A stretch of DNA of 64,000 bases from Desulfovibrio subterraneus (GCF_013340285.1 NZ_BLVO01000004.1:491736-555735), one strand, 5' to 3'. Positions 7,371 through 16,189 are shown, numbered from the stretch's first letter. Translations and numbers: made by a program. Notes: generated by a model from the letters alone, not told the origin.

Positions 7371-8801
7371 ATGTTTTCCGCCGCCACATACGCAGAACGC
7401 CGCGCCGCACTGCTTGCCAGACTGAAGGAAAGCGGGGCCACAGGCATCGTATTTTTACCCGGAAACGTGGAAGTTGCCCTCAACTATGATGCCAACAGCT
7501 ACCCCTTCCGGCAGGATTCCACCTTTCTCTACTATTTCGGACATGATCAGGCCGGACTGAACGGCACCGTCGATATCGACTCCGGCGACATGCGGCTGTG
7601 GGGTGACGACCTTTCCATGGATGACATCATCTGGTCCGGCCCCAAGCCGGACATTGCGGAACGTGCAGAACGCTGTGCCTGTTCCGCGGGGGGCAACAAC
7701 AGCGCCCTTGTTTCCATGCTCCATGCCGCGAAAAAGAGCGGCAGAACCATCCACTTTCTTCCCCCCTACCGCATTTCCAGCGCACACTGGGTTGCCTACT
7801 GCATTGATGAACAGCTCAGCACCAAATCCGGCACGGACATCAGCGCACTCAAGCAGGCATCGTCCCTGCCCCTGATTCAGGCGGTGGTGGCGCAGCGTTC
7901 CGTGAAGACCATCGAGGAAGTAACCGAGATGGAAAAGGCGCTTGGCATATCCTACGCCATGTATTCCAAGGCCATGGAGCTTGCCCGCGCAGGGCTCGGC
8001 GAACGCTGCATAGCAGCGGCCATTGATTCCACCGTGGCACTGGGCGGCTCACGCAACAGCTTCACCACCATCTGTACGGTACGCGGCGAGGTGCTGCACA
8101 ACCACGACTACAGCAACATCATGCATCAGGGCGACCTGCTGCTCATAGATTCCGGCGCGGAATCCGACCTGCACTACGCCTCGGACATTACCCGCACGCT
8201 GCCCGTGGGCGGGCTGTTCTCCTCGCGGCAGAAGGATGTGTACTCCCTCGTGCTCAAGGCCCAGCAGACGGCCATAGGCATGGCCGCTCCCGGCGTTGCC
8301 TACCGCGACTGCCACTTTGCCGCCGTCACCTGCATTGCCTCCGGCCTCAAGGACATGGGCCTCCTGCGCGGCAACGTGGACGACATTGTCCGCGAAGGCG
8401 CACACGCCCTGTTCATGCCGCACGGCCTCGGCCACATGATCGGTCTGGACGTGCACGACATGGAACACCTTGGCGAAGAACATGTGGGCTATGACGAAAC
8501 CTGCACACGCTCGGCCCAGTTCGGCCTGCGCTCGCTGCGCTTTGCACGCCGCCTGCGCACGGGCTTCACCGTCACGGTGGAACCGGGCTGCTACTTCATT
8601 CCCGCACTCATGGACAAATGGAAAGCAGAAGGCATCTGCAAGGACTTCATCAACCACGATGCATTGGAACACTTCCGCGACTTCGGCGGCATACGCATTG
8701 AAGACGACATTCTCGTCACCGATTCCGGCTGCCGCATCCTCGGCCGCCCCATCCCCAAGACTCCGGAGGGGATAGAGGCCCGCATGCACGCCCGCAGCTA
8801 A
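7371..8801 (+). CDS. M24-family Xaa-Pro aminopeptidase
   Basis: This 476-aa cytoplasmic metallopeptidase has an aminopeptidase P N-terminal domain (about 1-170) and a pita-bread M24 catalytic domain. All five metal ligands are visible: Asp260 (LLIDSGAE), Asp272 (SDITRT), His355 (HGLGHMIG), Glu404 (VTVEPGCYF) and Glu444 (GGIRIEDD). It would remove N-terminal residues preceding proline from peptides. AAGGAG upstream fixes the start at 7371; a longer in-frame reading from 7326 lacks a ribosome site. A terminator follows at 8827. Confidence 0.93.
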   Translation: MFSAATYAERRAALLARLKESGATGIVFLPGNVEVALNYDANSYPFRQDSTFLYYFGHDQAGLNGTVDIDSGDMRLWGDDLSMDDIIWSGPKPDIAERAERCACSAGGNNSALVSMLHAAKKSGRTIHFLPPYRISSAHWVAYCIDEQLSTKSGTDISALKQASSLPLIQAVVAQRSVKTIEEVTEMEKALGISYAMYSKAMELARAGLGERCIAAAIDSTVALGGSRNSFTTICTVRGEVLHNHDYSNIMHQGDLLLIDSGAESDLHYASDITRTLPVGGLFSSRQKDVYSLVLKAQQTAIGMAAPGVAYRDCHFAAVTCIASGLKDMGLLRGNVDDIVREGAHALFMPHGLGHMIGLDVHDMEHLGEEHVGYDETCTRSAQFGLRSLRFARRLRTGFTVTVEPGCYFIPALMDKWKAEGICKDFINHDALEHFRDFGGIRIEDDILVTDSGCRILGRPIPKTPEGIEARMHARS

Positions 8802-8826
8802 AAATGTAGGCAATCGTTCTTTCCGG

Positions 8827-8865
8827 ACGGCGCAGGGACTTTTCCTTGCGCCGTTTCCTTTTTTG
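8827..8865 (+). terminator. Rho-independent terminator
   Basis: A 12-bp stem with one G-U pair (8827-8838 with 8843-8854) and a CTTT loop is followed by a T-rich tract. It ends the aminopeptidase gene. Confidence 0.9.
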
Positions 8866-8906
8866 ATAGTACGATCAAATGTCACACTCGACGTGGGGGA
8901 ATCTCA

Positions 8907-10223
8907 GTGGATTACGCAGCACATCTTCGCGGCATTATTCGTGAATTCGCGCTTTCAGGGGGAGGTTCGTTCCTCGTCATGTCAGAGGACACCATCTTCC
9001 TCAAGATGCTGCAGTCCGCCCTGAACAAGCAACTTGGCATTCCCCACCTGCGCATACATTTCCTGCGGAGCATAGAGGCTCTTCTCGGCCAGCTTCCGCT
9101 GTGCGAGGTAAAGGGCGACAGCCCCTTCATCATCATGGAACAGCGCTTCAGGGGTCGCCTGCATGATCAATATGTAAAAAAGATCAAGGAACAGGCACCG
9201 GAAAGCAGGGTAATCGTGCTCACCAACGAGATAACACGCGACGGCCTTGCCCTGCTGTATGAACTGGGGGTGGACAACACCATCGTCAAACCCCTTTCCA
9301 TGAACACGCTGATTGAAAAAATTGCCAACGCCATTGTACCGCCCGCCAAGCTCGGCAAGCTCATGGACCAGGCGCGGCAACTGCTGGCCGAAGGGGAAGC
9401 CAAAGCCGCCCTTAACGTGACCGACAGCATTCTTTCCATCAAACCGGACAGCTCCACTGGGCTCATGCTGCGTGGCGATGCCCTGCGAGCTTTGGGCCAG
9501 CCCAACGAGGCTCTTCTGCAATACCAGCAGGCCATGGAAATGGCTCAGCTCTTTGTCGGCCCTGTGCAGAGGCTGGCAGAGCACTATGCCGAACTTGGCG
9601 ACACCGTGCGCGAACTGCATTATCTGCAGAAACTGGATGCCTTAAGTCCGCTCAACTATGATCGCAAGATAGACATGGGCAAGGCCAGCCTTGTTCTCGG
9701 CAGGGCGGATGTGGCCCATAAATATCTCAACGAGGCCGTGCGTATTGCCGGACAGGGCGATGCGCGCCTGCTGGGAGAGGTTGCCGCAAAGCTTGCCCGC
9801 ACCTGCATGGAGCACTTTCCCGAGGCATGCGAGCAGCATCTGCGCACCATTGTGGATATGGGTGGCACCATGCCCACAAAGGCCATTGCCGAAACATGGA
9901 ACCGGCTGGGCATTTCCCTGCGGCGTCAGGGCAGATGGCAGGATGCGGTAACGGAATACACCAAGGCCATACAACGGGCTCCCGACGACGAAAACCTGTA
10001 CTTCAACAAGGCGCTGGCTGAGACTGACGGCCAATTGCATGCGGAGGCTGCCCGCTCCCTCAGTGCCGCCATCAGCATAAACCCTGCCTTCGGCAGACAC
10101 GATCCCGCCATGGCTGCCAGAATGTCCCGCATTTTCGAACTGGCGGGCGAGCTGGAACAGGCCCGCAAATATTCCGCCATAGCGGAAGAGCTGGACAACG
10201 CGGAACACGACCCGAACGACTGA
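8907..10223 (+). CDS. Pseudo-receiver/TPR protein
   Basis: The 438-aa protein has a receiver-like N-terminus (about 20-140) and a series of tetratricopeptide repeats (about 150-425), with no membrane segment or DNA-binding domain. At the phosphoacceptor position stands Glu78 (FIIMEQRF) instead of Asp, while the conserved Lys128 in TIVKPL is kept. Glu can mimic phospho-Asp, so the domain may be locked on or act only as a binding module. The start is GTG, with GGGGGA upstream. It is likely a scaffold for protein interactions; the partner is unknown. Single-gene unit after a terminator. Confidence 0.8.
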   Translation: MDYAAHLRGIIREFALSGGGSFLVMSEDTIFLKMLQSALNKQLGIPHLRIHFLRSIEALLGQLPLCEVKGDSPFIIMEQRFRGRLHDQYVKKIKEQAPESRVIVLTNEITRDGLALLYELGVDNTIVKPLSMNTLIEKIANAIVPPAKLGKLMDQARQLLAEGEAKAALNVTDSILSIKPDSSTGLMLRGDALRALGQPNEALLQYQQAMEMAQLFVGPVQRLAEHYAELGDTVRELHYLQKLDALSPLNYDRKIDMGKASLVLGRADVAHKYLNEAVRIAGQGDARLLGEVAAKLARTCMEHFPEACEQHLRTIVDMGGTMPTKAIAETWNRLGISLRRQGRWQDAVTEYTKAIQRAPDDENLYFNKALAETDGQLHAEAARSLSAAISINPAFGRHDPAMAARMSRIFELAGELEQARKYSAIAEELDNAEHDPND

Positions 10224-10628
10224 TTATCCCCCCTCGCTCTTTTTCCGGCATCGGCTTCCCTGCATGGAATCCGGCCTGCCATTCCCCCTGACCGCCCCTT
10301 TACTGTTTGCTGCTGTTTTCCCTGCCCACATGCCAAGAGCTTTGCCTAAATCAGCCCAGAACACCGGGCATGAACACAACTCGTGCGGGACACCTGAACG
10401 CGCTCGCAACGATACGCCCGCTCAAGGCCAGCCGCATCCTTGCCCCGCCGTACATTTCCGTTGCCTTTGCCCGCAGTTATCATCCCCCCTGTGACTTTTT
10501 CACTAATCACGATGCAATCCCTTCCGTTTTGTGGTATGGCGAAGTCATTCCCGAAAGGCTCTTTATACAATCCGGCACCAAGCCTGTATTTTCACCACAA
10601 TAGCAAGCCCACTAAAGGAGCATTCACC
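10224..10628. other. Intergenic region, nothing recognised
   Basis: About 405 bases with no credible gene and no clear terminator for the upstream gene. The bacterioferritin promoter must lie here but I could not identify convincing boxes or a Fur-type palindrome. Confidence 0.5.
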
Positions 10629-11165
10629 ATGGCAGACAAGGAAAAACGCAAGAAAAATGTCATTGAAGTACTGAACAAGGCTCGCGCCATGGAGCTGCAG
10701 GCCATCTCGCAGTACATGAACCAGCACTATAATCTGGACGACAAGGACTACGGCGAGCTGGCTGCCAAGATGAAGCTGGTTGCCATTGACGAAATGCGTC
10801 ATGCGGAAGCTTTTGCCGAACGCATCAAGGAGCTGGGTGGCGAGCCCACCACAGAACCCACCGCGCGCCCCGAAAAGGGACAGGCAGTGCAGTCCATCTT
10901 CCCCTTCGACGCCGACCTTGAAGACGACACCATTGACCAGTACAACCAGTTTCTGCTGGTCTGTCGTGAAAATGGCGACAGCGTGAGCATGAAGATCTTC
11001 GAACAGATCATCGAAGACGAGCAGGCCCACTACAACTACTTTGACGCCATTGCCAACCACATCAACGACCTTGGCGACACCTACCTTGCCCGTATCGCCG
11101 GAACCTCTTCTGCTACAGGCCTGCAGCCGCAGGGCTTTGTTCTTACCGGCAAGGCCGGAGCATAA
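10629..11165 (+). CDS. bfr: Bacterioferritin
   Basis: The 178-aa ferritin-like four-helix protein oxidises Fe(II) and stores iron in a 24-mer cage. The dinuclear site is complete: Glu22, Glu55, His58, Glu98, Glu131 and His134, and Met56 is positioned as the haem ligand. From memory the sequence closely follows the Desulfovibrio desulfuricans bacterioferritin (shared stretches such as VIEVLNKARAMEL and IDEMRHAE), which carries iron-coproporphyrin III. AAGGAG precedes the ATG at 10629. It probably protects this anaerobe against iron and oxygen stress. A bidirectional terminator separates it from the convergent motB. Confidence 0.96.
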   Translation: MADKEKRKKNVIEVLNKARAMELQAISQYMNQHYNLDDKDYGELAAKMKLVAIDEMRHAEAFAERIKELGGEPTTEPTARPEKGQAVQSIFPFDADLEDDTIDQYNQFLLVCRENGDSVSMKIFEQIIEDEQAHYNYFDAIANHINDLGDTYLARIAGTSSATGLQPQGFVLTGKAGA

Positions 11166-11204
11166 ACCACAACGACGGAATCCTTTCCGCCGCAACAACG
11201 AAAA

Positions 11205-11240
11205 GCGCCGCCGTACCCTCAAGGTACGGCGGCGCGCCTT
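11205..11240 (+). terminator. Terminator between convergent bfr and motB
   Basis: A perfect 13-bp stem, GCGCCGCCGTACC with GGTACGGCGGCGC (11205-11235), has an A-run on its left and a short T-rich segment on its right. It may serve both genes. Confidence 0.8.
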
Positions 11241-11267
11241 TATGACCTCTATTATCCTGCTCTCTTC

Positions 11268-12326
11268 TTACTGGACCGGACTTTCCAAAACCGATGACGA
11301 AATGACGATCATCACGCGGCGGTTGAGTTCGCGGTTACCCGGAATGGGGGTGCCGTGCGCATCAAGGTTGGGTACCAGCGGGCGCACATGGGCATAACCG
11401 CGCACGTCCAGTCGCGAGGCATCCACTCCCTGCCCTATCAGGTGGCGTGCAACGGAGGCCGCCCGCCCTGCTGAAAGCTCCCAGTTGGACGGAAAACGGT
11501 CTGACACGATGGGCAGATCGTCGGTATGCCCTTCCACGGAGACATGCAGCCTGTTCGCCTTCAATTCTTCGGCAACACGGTCGAGAAACGGCAACGATGC
11601 CTGCGTGAGTTCTGCGCTGGCCAGCGCAAAGAATACGGGACCATGCAGGCGTATTGCAACGGAATTAGCCCTGCGCTCTATCTGCATGGCCGAACCCGCG
11701 CCCTGCAGGCGTTCTTCCAGCCCGCTCATGAGCGCATCAAGCGCTGCATTACCAGAACCGGCTGCCCCCTCCTGTCCGGCTCCCGAGATAGCGGCTCCCG
11801 AGGTCGCGCCTTCATGCGCTTCCGCCATGACAGGTCGGTCTTCATCACCTCCGGCCGGAGTCGTATGTGCCGGTACCTGAGCCTGCTGCCCTGCAGGTTG
11901 TCCTGCCAATTGTCCTTCAGGCTGTTCGGCCAGCTGTTCGGCTGACTGTTCGGCCGATTGTCCGGCCTGCCGCTGTCCTGCGGATTGCTGTACTGCGGGT
12001 TGCCGAACGTTACTCCGCATCTCCGCAGGGACTTCCGGCTGCGTTTCAGATTGCACGTCCGGTACCGTCTGCGTCATGTCGTCCGTCCGTATTGTCGTGG
12101 TATCGGTCAGTGCCCCCGTTTCCGGCCTTGTCCGGTCCAGCGGCGTTTTCTTCATGGCCAGACCGAGCGATTCCGCCACCTGCTCATACCGTTCAATATC
12201 CACGGCGGAGATGGAAACCATGAGAATGAAAAAACACATGAGCAGGGTCATCATGTCCGCAAATGACACGGCCCATTCCTCGCCCTCTTCATGGCGCTTG
12301 CGCAGCCGTTTCAGGTGACTCTTCAT
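11268..12326 (-). CDS. motB: MotB-type flagellar stator protein
   Basis: The 352-aa stator subunit anchors the ion channel to peptidoglycan. It has a short cytoplasmic N-terminus, one membrane helix with the essential proton- or ion-carrying Asp24 (SFADMMTLLM), a long Gln/Ala/Gly-rich linker (about 115-200) built of short repeats such as AEQ and AGQ, and a C-terminal OmpA-like domain (VEGHTDDLPI, SAGRAASVARHL). The linker is unusually long. It follows motA by 18 bases in the same operon, which begins with a cNMP/FliG-like fusion gene. Confidence 0.93.
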   Translation of the reverse strand: MKSHLKRLRKRHEEGEEWAVSFADMMTLLMCFFILMVSISAVDIERYEQVAESLGLAMKKTPLDRTRPETGALTDTTTIRTDDMTQTVPDVQSETQPEVPAEMRSNVRQPAVQQSAGQRQAGQSAEQSAEQLAEQPEGQLAGQPAGQQAQVPAHTTPAGGDEDRPVMAEAHEGATSGAAISGAGQEGAAGSGNAALDALMSGLEERLQGAGSAMQIERRANSVAIRLHGPVFFALASAELTQASLPFLDRVAEELKANRLHVSVEGHTDDLPIVSDRFPSNWELSAGRAASVARHLIGQGVDASRLDVRGYAHVRPLVPNLDAHGTPIPGNRELNRRVMIVISSSVLESPVQ

Positions 12327-12344
12327 GCTGCCTCCCGCTCCTGC

Positions 12345-13124
12345 TTAGTTGGGCCGGGCCTGAATGGACGCCCAGCGGCGCGGGGGCAGATAGGCGCGCA
12401 GTTTGTCGAGCACAATCCCTGCGGGAGCGCGGTCGTGTATGTAGAGTATGCCGTCGCGGATAACCGTCATGAGCAGCACCCGCTCCTCTATGCGCTTTTC
12501 CACCTTTATGGCTATGGGCAGGAACAGCATGTTGGCGAACAGCACCCCGTAGAGCGTGGTGGTCAGCGCGGTTGCCATGGCAGGGCCGAGTGCGCGGATA
12601 TCCCCTCCCATGGACTGCATCATGCCGATGAGCCCTATGAGTGTGCCGATAATTCCGAAGGCAGGTGCCAGACGCGCCATGGTGCGGAATATGCCCGCCG
12701 AGGACATTTCCTGCTCGTAATGCTGCTCTATGCGGGTATCCAGAATCCGGTTGATTTCATCGCGGCTGTAGCCGTCCACCAGCATCTGCACGGCGTGGCG
12801 CAGAAAGAAGTTATCCATACCCGGCAGAGAAGCTTCCAGCGACACGGCACCGCGTGCCGAAGCTTGCTTGGCAAGACGCACCAGCTCGTCGATGTACATG
12901 CCTATGGGCAGTTCCTCACGGCTGAGCGCCAGAAGAAAGGCGTTTATGGTACGCCCCACTTCCTTGACCGGATAACAGATGAAGGTGGCAGCCGCCGTGC
13001 CGCCGAAAACAATGGCAAGCCCGGCCGGATTGAGAAACACCCATATGTTGGATGTGGAAAAAAAGGTGGCCAGGGCAAGAATGAACAGACCGGCAACAAA
13101 CCCGAGAACAGTGGCAATGTTCAT
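12345..13124 (-). CDS. motA: MotA-type flagellar stator protein
   Basis: The 259-aa membrane protein has the MotA/PomA pattern: two N-terminal helices, a large cytoplasmic loop (about 50-150) with RHAVQMLVDGYSRDEI, then two helices including APAFGIIGTLIGLIGMM and LYGVLFANMLFLPIAIKVE with the family's conserved prolines. With MotB it forms the ion-driven stator that turns the FliG ring. Its ATG overlaps the stop of the upstream cNMP/FliG-like gene (ATGA), which suggests translational coupling. Confidence 0.94.
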   Translation of the reverse strand: MNIATVLGFVAGLFILALATFFSTSNIWVFLNPAGLAIVFGGTAAATFICYPVKEVGRTINAFLLALSREELPIGMYIDELVRLAKQASARGAVSLEASLPGMDNFFLRHAVQMLVDGYSRDEINRILDTRIEQHYEQEMSSAGIFRTMARLAPAFGIIGTLIGLIGMMQSMGGDIRALGPAMATALTTTLYGVLFANMLFLPIAIKVEKRIEERVLLMTVIRDGILYIHDRAPAGIVLDKLRAYLPPRRWASIQARPN

Positions 13125-14383
13125 TTACCGGCCCCCTTTGCGTCCGCGTTCCTTTCTTCCTTCGCCGCGCCTTTGCCATCCCCCTTCAGTTCACGGACAA
13201 GTGCAATGGCCTCTGCCTCCACGTCCGCCAGTTCCATGTCATCCACTGCGCGGTCTGCAGACTCTTCCTTCACCATGGCCGCGATCTTGCCGGACATGCA
13301 CCCGAGCATCTTCGTGCGCGTTTCTTCCTGCGCTCCGGCATAGAGCACCAGCACCTTGTGGAAGCCAATCTTCTGAAACACATCGCGCAGGGTGTTGTTG
13401 TCCACAAAGACAAGGTCGTCCACGCTCTCCAGCTCATCAATATTGAGCCGCTTGCGCTTCACCCGCTGGAAGAAATCCTCTCCCTTCACCTGCGCCCATT
13501 CGCGCATGGCATCCGCAGGGAAAAAGAACAGATTCTGGGGAATCTCGTGCTGGGCCAGCTTCTTGTATAAAATTTCCGGCGTGCTCTTCACCATCTCGGC
13601 AAGGCCCTGCATGTCGATGAAATCCAGTTCGCTGGTGCAGGGCGGCGTTTTTTCGGGCAGTTCCATGCTCAGGTTGCGGGCCACGGTCATGAAAGATGCA
13701 GGCTCCTTGAGGGTGAGGTGCTTGTCCTGCACATATTCGGACGACACATTCATATTGCCGAGCACATCCTTGCGATAGGTTGCGCTCTTTATCTCTGAAA
13801 TCGTCATCACCCCCAGCCGCTGCAGCCGTTCCAGTACCTCGTCTATCTCAAGCTGGCTCACCAGCAGCACGTTGCGCACGTTGCGGCAAAAATCCACATA
13901 GCTGAACGGCACGGGAACATTGGCGGGGTCCCCTCCCTTTGCAGCAGGGGCAGGCGGACGGGTCGCCTTGTGGGTGAGTTCGAGAATCTGGCAGATGGAA
14001 AGAAAGCTGTTGGGCGCGGGCTGCTCGTGCACGGCCCTTTCCAGAACGGAGATGCGGTCCATGAGATAACGCACTATGCGCTGCATGGGACCGGGGCACT
14101 TGAGCAGCAGGGTCTTGAGTGTGGTCTGGTCAATGACCAGCAGGTCCACAAAGTCATCGGCCACGGCGTTGGCATGAAAGGGTGCTCCGGTAATGACGGC
14201 TGATTCGCCGAAAATCTGCCCCGGCAGCATGCGCCCGACAATTACCTTACGGTTGTTCACCACGCGGTAGATGGAAACGGTTCCCTTTTTGACCATGTAT
14301 GCCACGGGGTTGAGCTGCCCCTCGCGGAATATCATCTGACCTTTGTTGAACGACTTTGTCTTCTCTTGCGTACTATCCCCCAT
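13121..14383 (-). CDS. cNMP-binding-domain/FliG-like fusion protein
   Basis: This 420-aa cytoplasmic protein begins with a cyclic-nucleotide-binding-like beta roll (about 10-115), continues with a winged-helix-like segment (about 161-200, FSYVDFCRNVRNVLLVSQLEI) and ends with a region resembling the FliG middle and C-terminal domains (about 255-375, ESVDDLVFVDNNTLRDVF and MLGCMSGKIAAMVKEE). In the phosphate-binding cassette FGES (59-62) is kept, but the usual Arg is missing (GAPFHANAV), so normal cAMP binding is doubtful. The start at 14383 has GGGAGG upstream. Position ahead of motA-motB, with ATGA overlap, points to a role at the stator-rotor interface (inference). Confidence 0.8.
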   Translation of the reverse strand: MGDSTQEKTKSFNKGQMIFREGQLNPVAYMVKKGTVSIYRVVNNRKVIVGRMLPGQIFGESAVITGAPFHANAVADDFVDLLVIDQTTLKTLLLKCPGPMQRIVRYLMDRISVLERAVHEQPAPNSFLSICQILELTHKATRPPAPAAKGGDPANVPVPFSYVDFCRNVRNVLLVSQLEIDEVLERLQRLGVMTISEIKSATYRKDVLGNMNVSSEYVQDKHLTLKEPASFMTVARNLSMELPEKTPPCTSELDFIDMQGLAEMVKSTPEILYKKLAQHEIPQNLFFFPADAMREWAQVKGEDFFQRVKRKRLNIDELESVDDLVFVDNNTLRDVFQKIGFHKVLVLYAGAQEETRTKMLGCMSGKIAAMVKEESADRAVDDMELADVEAEAIALVRELKGDGKGAAKEERNADAKGAGK

Positions 14384-14426
14384 GGTTCCTCCCTGACATT
14401 GACACAGCCTGAATCGGACAACCGGC

Positions 14427-14475
14427 CTGAACATATGTCTGAACGTACACTTGATTCATCAGAACATGTATCTGA
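14427..14475. promoter_or_regulatory. Paired palindrome-like operator sites
   Basis: CTGAACATATGTCTGA (14427-14442) and TCAGAACATGTATCTGA (14459-14475) are two versions of one imperfect palindrome, 32 bp apart (three helical turns), immediately upstream of the cNMP/FliG-motAB operon. They look like a cooperative operator pair; the binding protein is unknown. Confidence 0.45.
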
Positions 14476-14679
14476 GCATGCAATGAAACGCGGACGAATA
14501 CGAAGGGGCGGCCATGTGTGGCAGGCCGCCATGCAGCCTTATGCGGCATCTGTCTTTACCGCACGCAGGATACTGGTTCCCGCCTGTCAGACTACCGTAA
14601 ATGAAGTAACGGTGCAACGCGCAACAGTATAATCTCGCCTGAAAACACACTTTTCCTCGTGACACGCTAAATTGAATCG

Positions 14680-14696
14680 TGTAACTCAGTGTTACA
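14680..14696. promoter_or_regulatory. Inverted repeat upstream of the DUF4198 gene
   Basis: TGTAAC-TCAGT-GTTACA lies about 50 bases before the DUF4198 start, within the likely promoter. It resembles a repressor operator; a half-site resembles GTGTTAC-type metal-regulator motifs, but the spacing does not fit NikR as I know it. Confidence 0.45.
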
Positions 14697-14747
14697 TTTT
14701 TTAAATTCGTATTTATTTTTACCGATTACTTTTCAGAAGGAGCTACC

Positions 14748-15533
14748 ATGAGACGAGTCTTCCCGCGTGCTGCCCTGTCCTGCCTCGCCCTTGTTGCCAT
14801 GCTGTGGGCATCCTCTGCCAACGCCCACTTCGGCATGGTCATCCCCGGCAACAATGCCATTTCCCCTGAAACAAAATCCACCGAGCTCCAGGTTTCGTTC
14901 TCCCACCCGTTCGAGATGGTGGGCATGGACTTGGTCAAACCCAAGGCTTTTTTCGTGACTTCGGCAGGCAAGAAAACCGATCTGCTGCCCACCCTGACCG
15001 AGACCAGGGTCATGGACCATCAGGCATGGAAGACCACCTACAAATTTGCCCGCCCCGGTGTGTACATGTTCGGCCTTGAGCCCACCCCCTACTGGGAGCC
15101 GGAAGAAGACTGCTTCATCATCCACTACACCAAGACCATCATCGCAGCCTTTGGTGACGAGTCCGGCTGGGACGAGCCCATGGGCCTGAAGACCGAAATC
15201 GTTCCCATGACCCGCCCCTTCGGCAACTACGCCGGCAACAGCTTCACCGGCCAGGTGCTTCGTGACGGCAAGCCCCTGCCCTTTGCCGAAGTGGAAGTGG
15301 AATATTACAACAAGGACAACAAGTTCGCCGCCCCCACCGAGTATCACGTAACACAGGTGGTCAAGGCAGATGCCAACGGCGTGTTCACCTTTGCCTGCCC
15401 CCTTGCCGGCTGGTGGGGCTTTGCCGCTCTCAGCACGGCGGATTTCCAGCTCAAGGCACCCGACGGCGCCATGAAGGACGTGGAAATCGGTGCAGTCCTC
15501 TGGATCAAGCTGGACGGCTGGACAAAAAAATAA
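14748..15533 (+). CDS. Exported DUF4198-family protein (metal uptake-like)
   Basis: The 261-aa protein has a clear signal peptide with cleavage predicted after ANA (residue 26), so the mature protein begins with His-Phe-Gly. DUF4198 proteins are periplasmic components linked to nickel or cobalt uptake in several bacteria. Two histidine-containing segments (MDHQAWKTTYKF, FIIHYTKT) could add ligands. AGAAGGAG precedes the ATG. No transporter genes are adjacent, which is unusual, so the partner permease must be elsewhere. An inverted repeat upstream and a terminator downstream make it a single-gene unit. Confidence 0.8.
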   Translation: MRRVFPRAALSCLALVAMLWASSANAHFGMVIPGNNAISPETKSTELQVSFSHPFEMVGMDLVKPKAFFVTSAGKKTDLLPTLTETRVMDHQAWKTTYKFARPGVYMFGLEPTPYWEPEEDCFIIHYTKTIIAAFGDESGWDEPMGLKTEIVPMTRPFGNYAGNSFTGQVLRDGKPLPFAEVEVEYYNKDNKFAAPTEYHVTQVVKADANGVFTFACPLAGWWGFAALSTADFQLKAPDGAMKDVEIGAVLWIKLDGWTKK

Positions 15534-15563
15534 CGGACCCCGCTCATCCCTGCCGGTCCTTCA

Positions 15564-15594
15564 AATCCCCCGCTCCGGCGGGGGATTATTCTTT
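15564..15594 (+). terminator. Rho-independent terminator
   Basis: AATCCCCCGC (15564-15573) pairs with GCGGGGGATT (15578-15587), TCCG loop, then ATTCTTTT. Confidence 0.85.
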
Positions 15595-15739
15595 TACGCC
15601 TTTGCGCCCGACGATATTACACAAATCTTACAACTCCTGTATATTGCCTTATATATCGCATCGCATCCCTTTAAAGACGCTTGAAATGCGTTCGGCATGT
15701 GATAGTGTTTACATCACCCAATCCAAGCAGGAGTCCACC

Positions 15740-16135
15740 ATGCGCTTTCTTATTGTCGAAGATGATTTCACCAGTCGCAAATTCATGCAGACCATTCTCT
15801 CCCCATATGGGGACTGCGATATAGCCGTTAACGGCAAAGAGGCGCTGGAAGCCTTTGAAGCCTCGCTCTCTGGCGAGAAGTATGATCTCATCTGCCTTGA
15901 CATCATGATGCCCGAAATGGACGGGCAGGAAGCCCTGCGGCGCATGCGCGACATTGAGAAAAGCAAGGGCATACGCTCCACAGACGAAGTAAAGGTGGTC
16001 ATGATCACCGCGCTCGATGATCCCAAGAATGTGGTGGAAGCCTATTACAAAGGCGGGGCAACCTCATATGTGCCCAAGCCGGTGGACAGGCAGCTTTTCA
16101 TCCAGTTGCTCAAGAATCTCGGCGTACTTGCCTGA
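15740..16135 (+). CDS. CheY-like single-domain response regulator
   Basis: This 131-aa protein is a stand-alone receiver: acidic pair in FLIVEDDF, phosphoacceptor Asp in LICLDIMMPEMDG, conserved Thr in MITALDD and Lys in YVPKPVD. It has no output domain, so it must signal by binding a partner, as CheY does. The start at 15740 has AGCAGGAG upstream. No kinase is adjacent; a cognate cannot be named. Confidence 0.92.
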   Translation: MRFLIVEDDFTSRKFMQTILSPYGDCDIAVNGKEALEAFEASLSGEKYDLICLDIMMPEMDGQEALRRMRDIEKSKGIRSTDEVKVVMITALDDPKNVVEAYYKGGATSYVPKPVDRQLFIQLLKNLGVLA

Positions 16136-16171
16136 CAAGCTTTTTCCGGACCGCACGCGGCCAACAATGAT

Positions 16172-16189
16172 AAGGGCAAAATTGCCCTT
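16172..16189. other. Hairpin downstream of the receiver gene
   Basis: AAGGGCAA-AA-TTGCCCTT forms a perfect 8-bp stem but has no T-run. It could be a weak terminator or a leader element of the next gene. Confidence 0.4.

Larger units (their letters stand above)
14384..14747. other. Divergent intergenic region
   Basis: No gene is seen. It holds the control elements of the leftward motor operon (paired repeats 14427-14475) and of the rightward DUF4198 gene (inverted repeat 14680-14696). Confidence 0.6.

Noticed and set aside
14680..14696. NikR operator before the DUF4198 gene
   Set aside because: A GTGTTAC-like half-site exists, but the partner at the spacing I know for Desulfovibrio NikR is missing.
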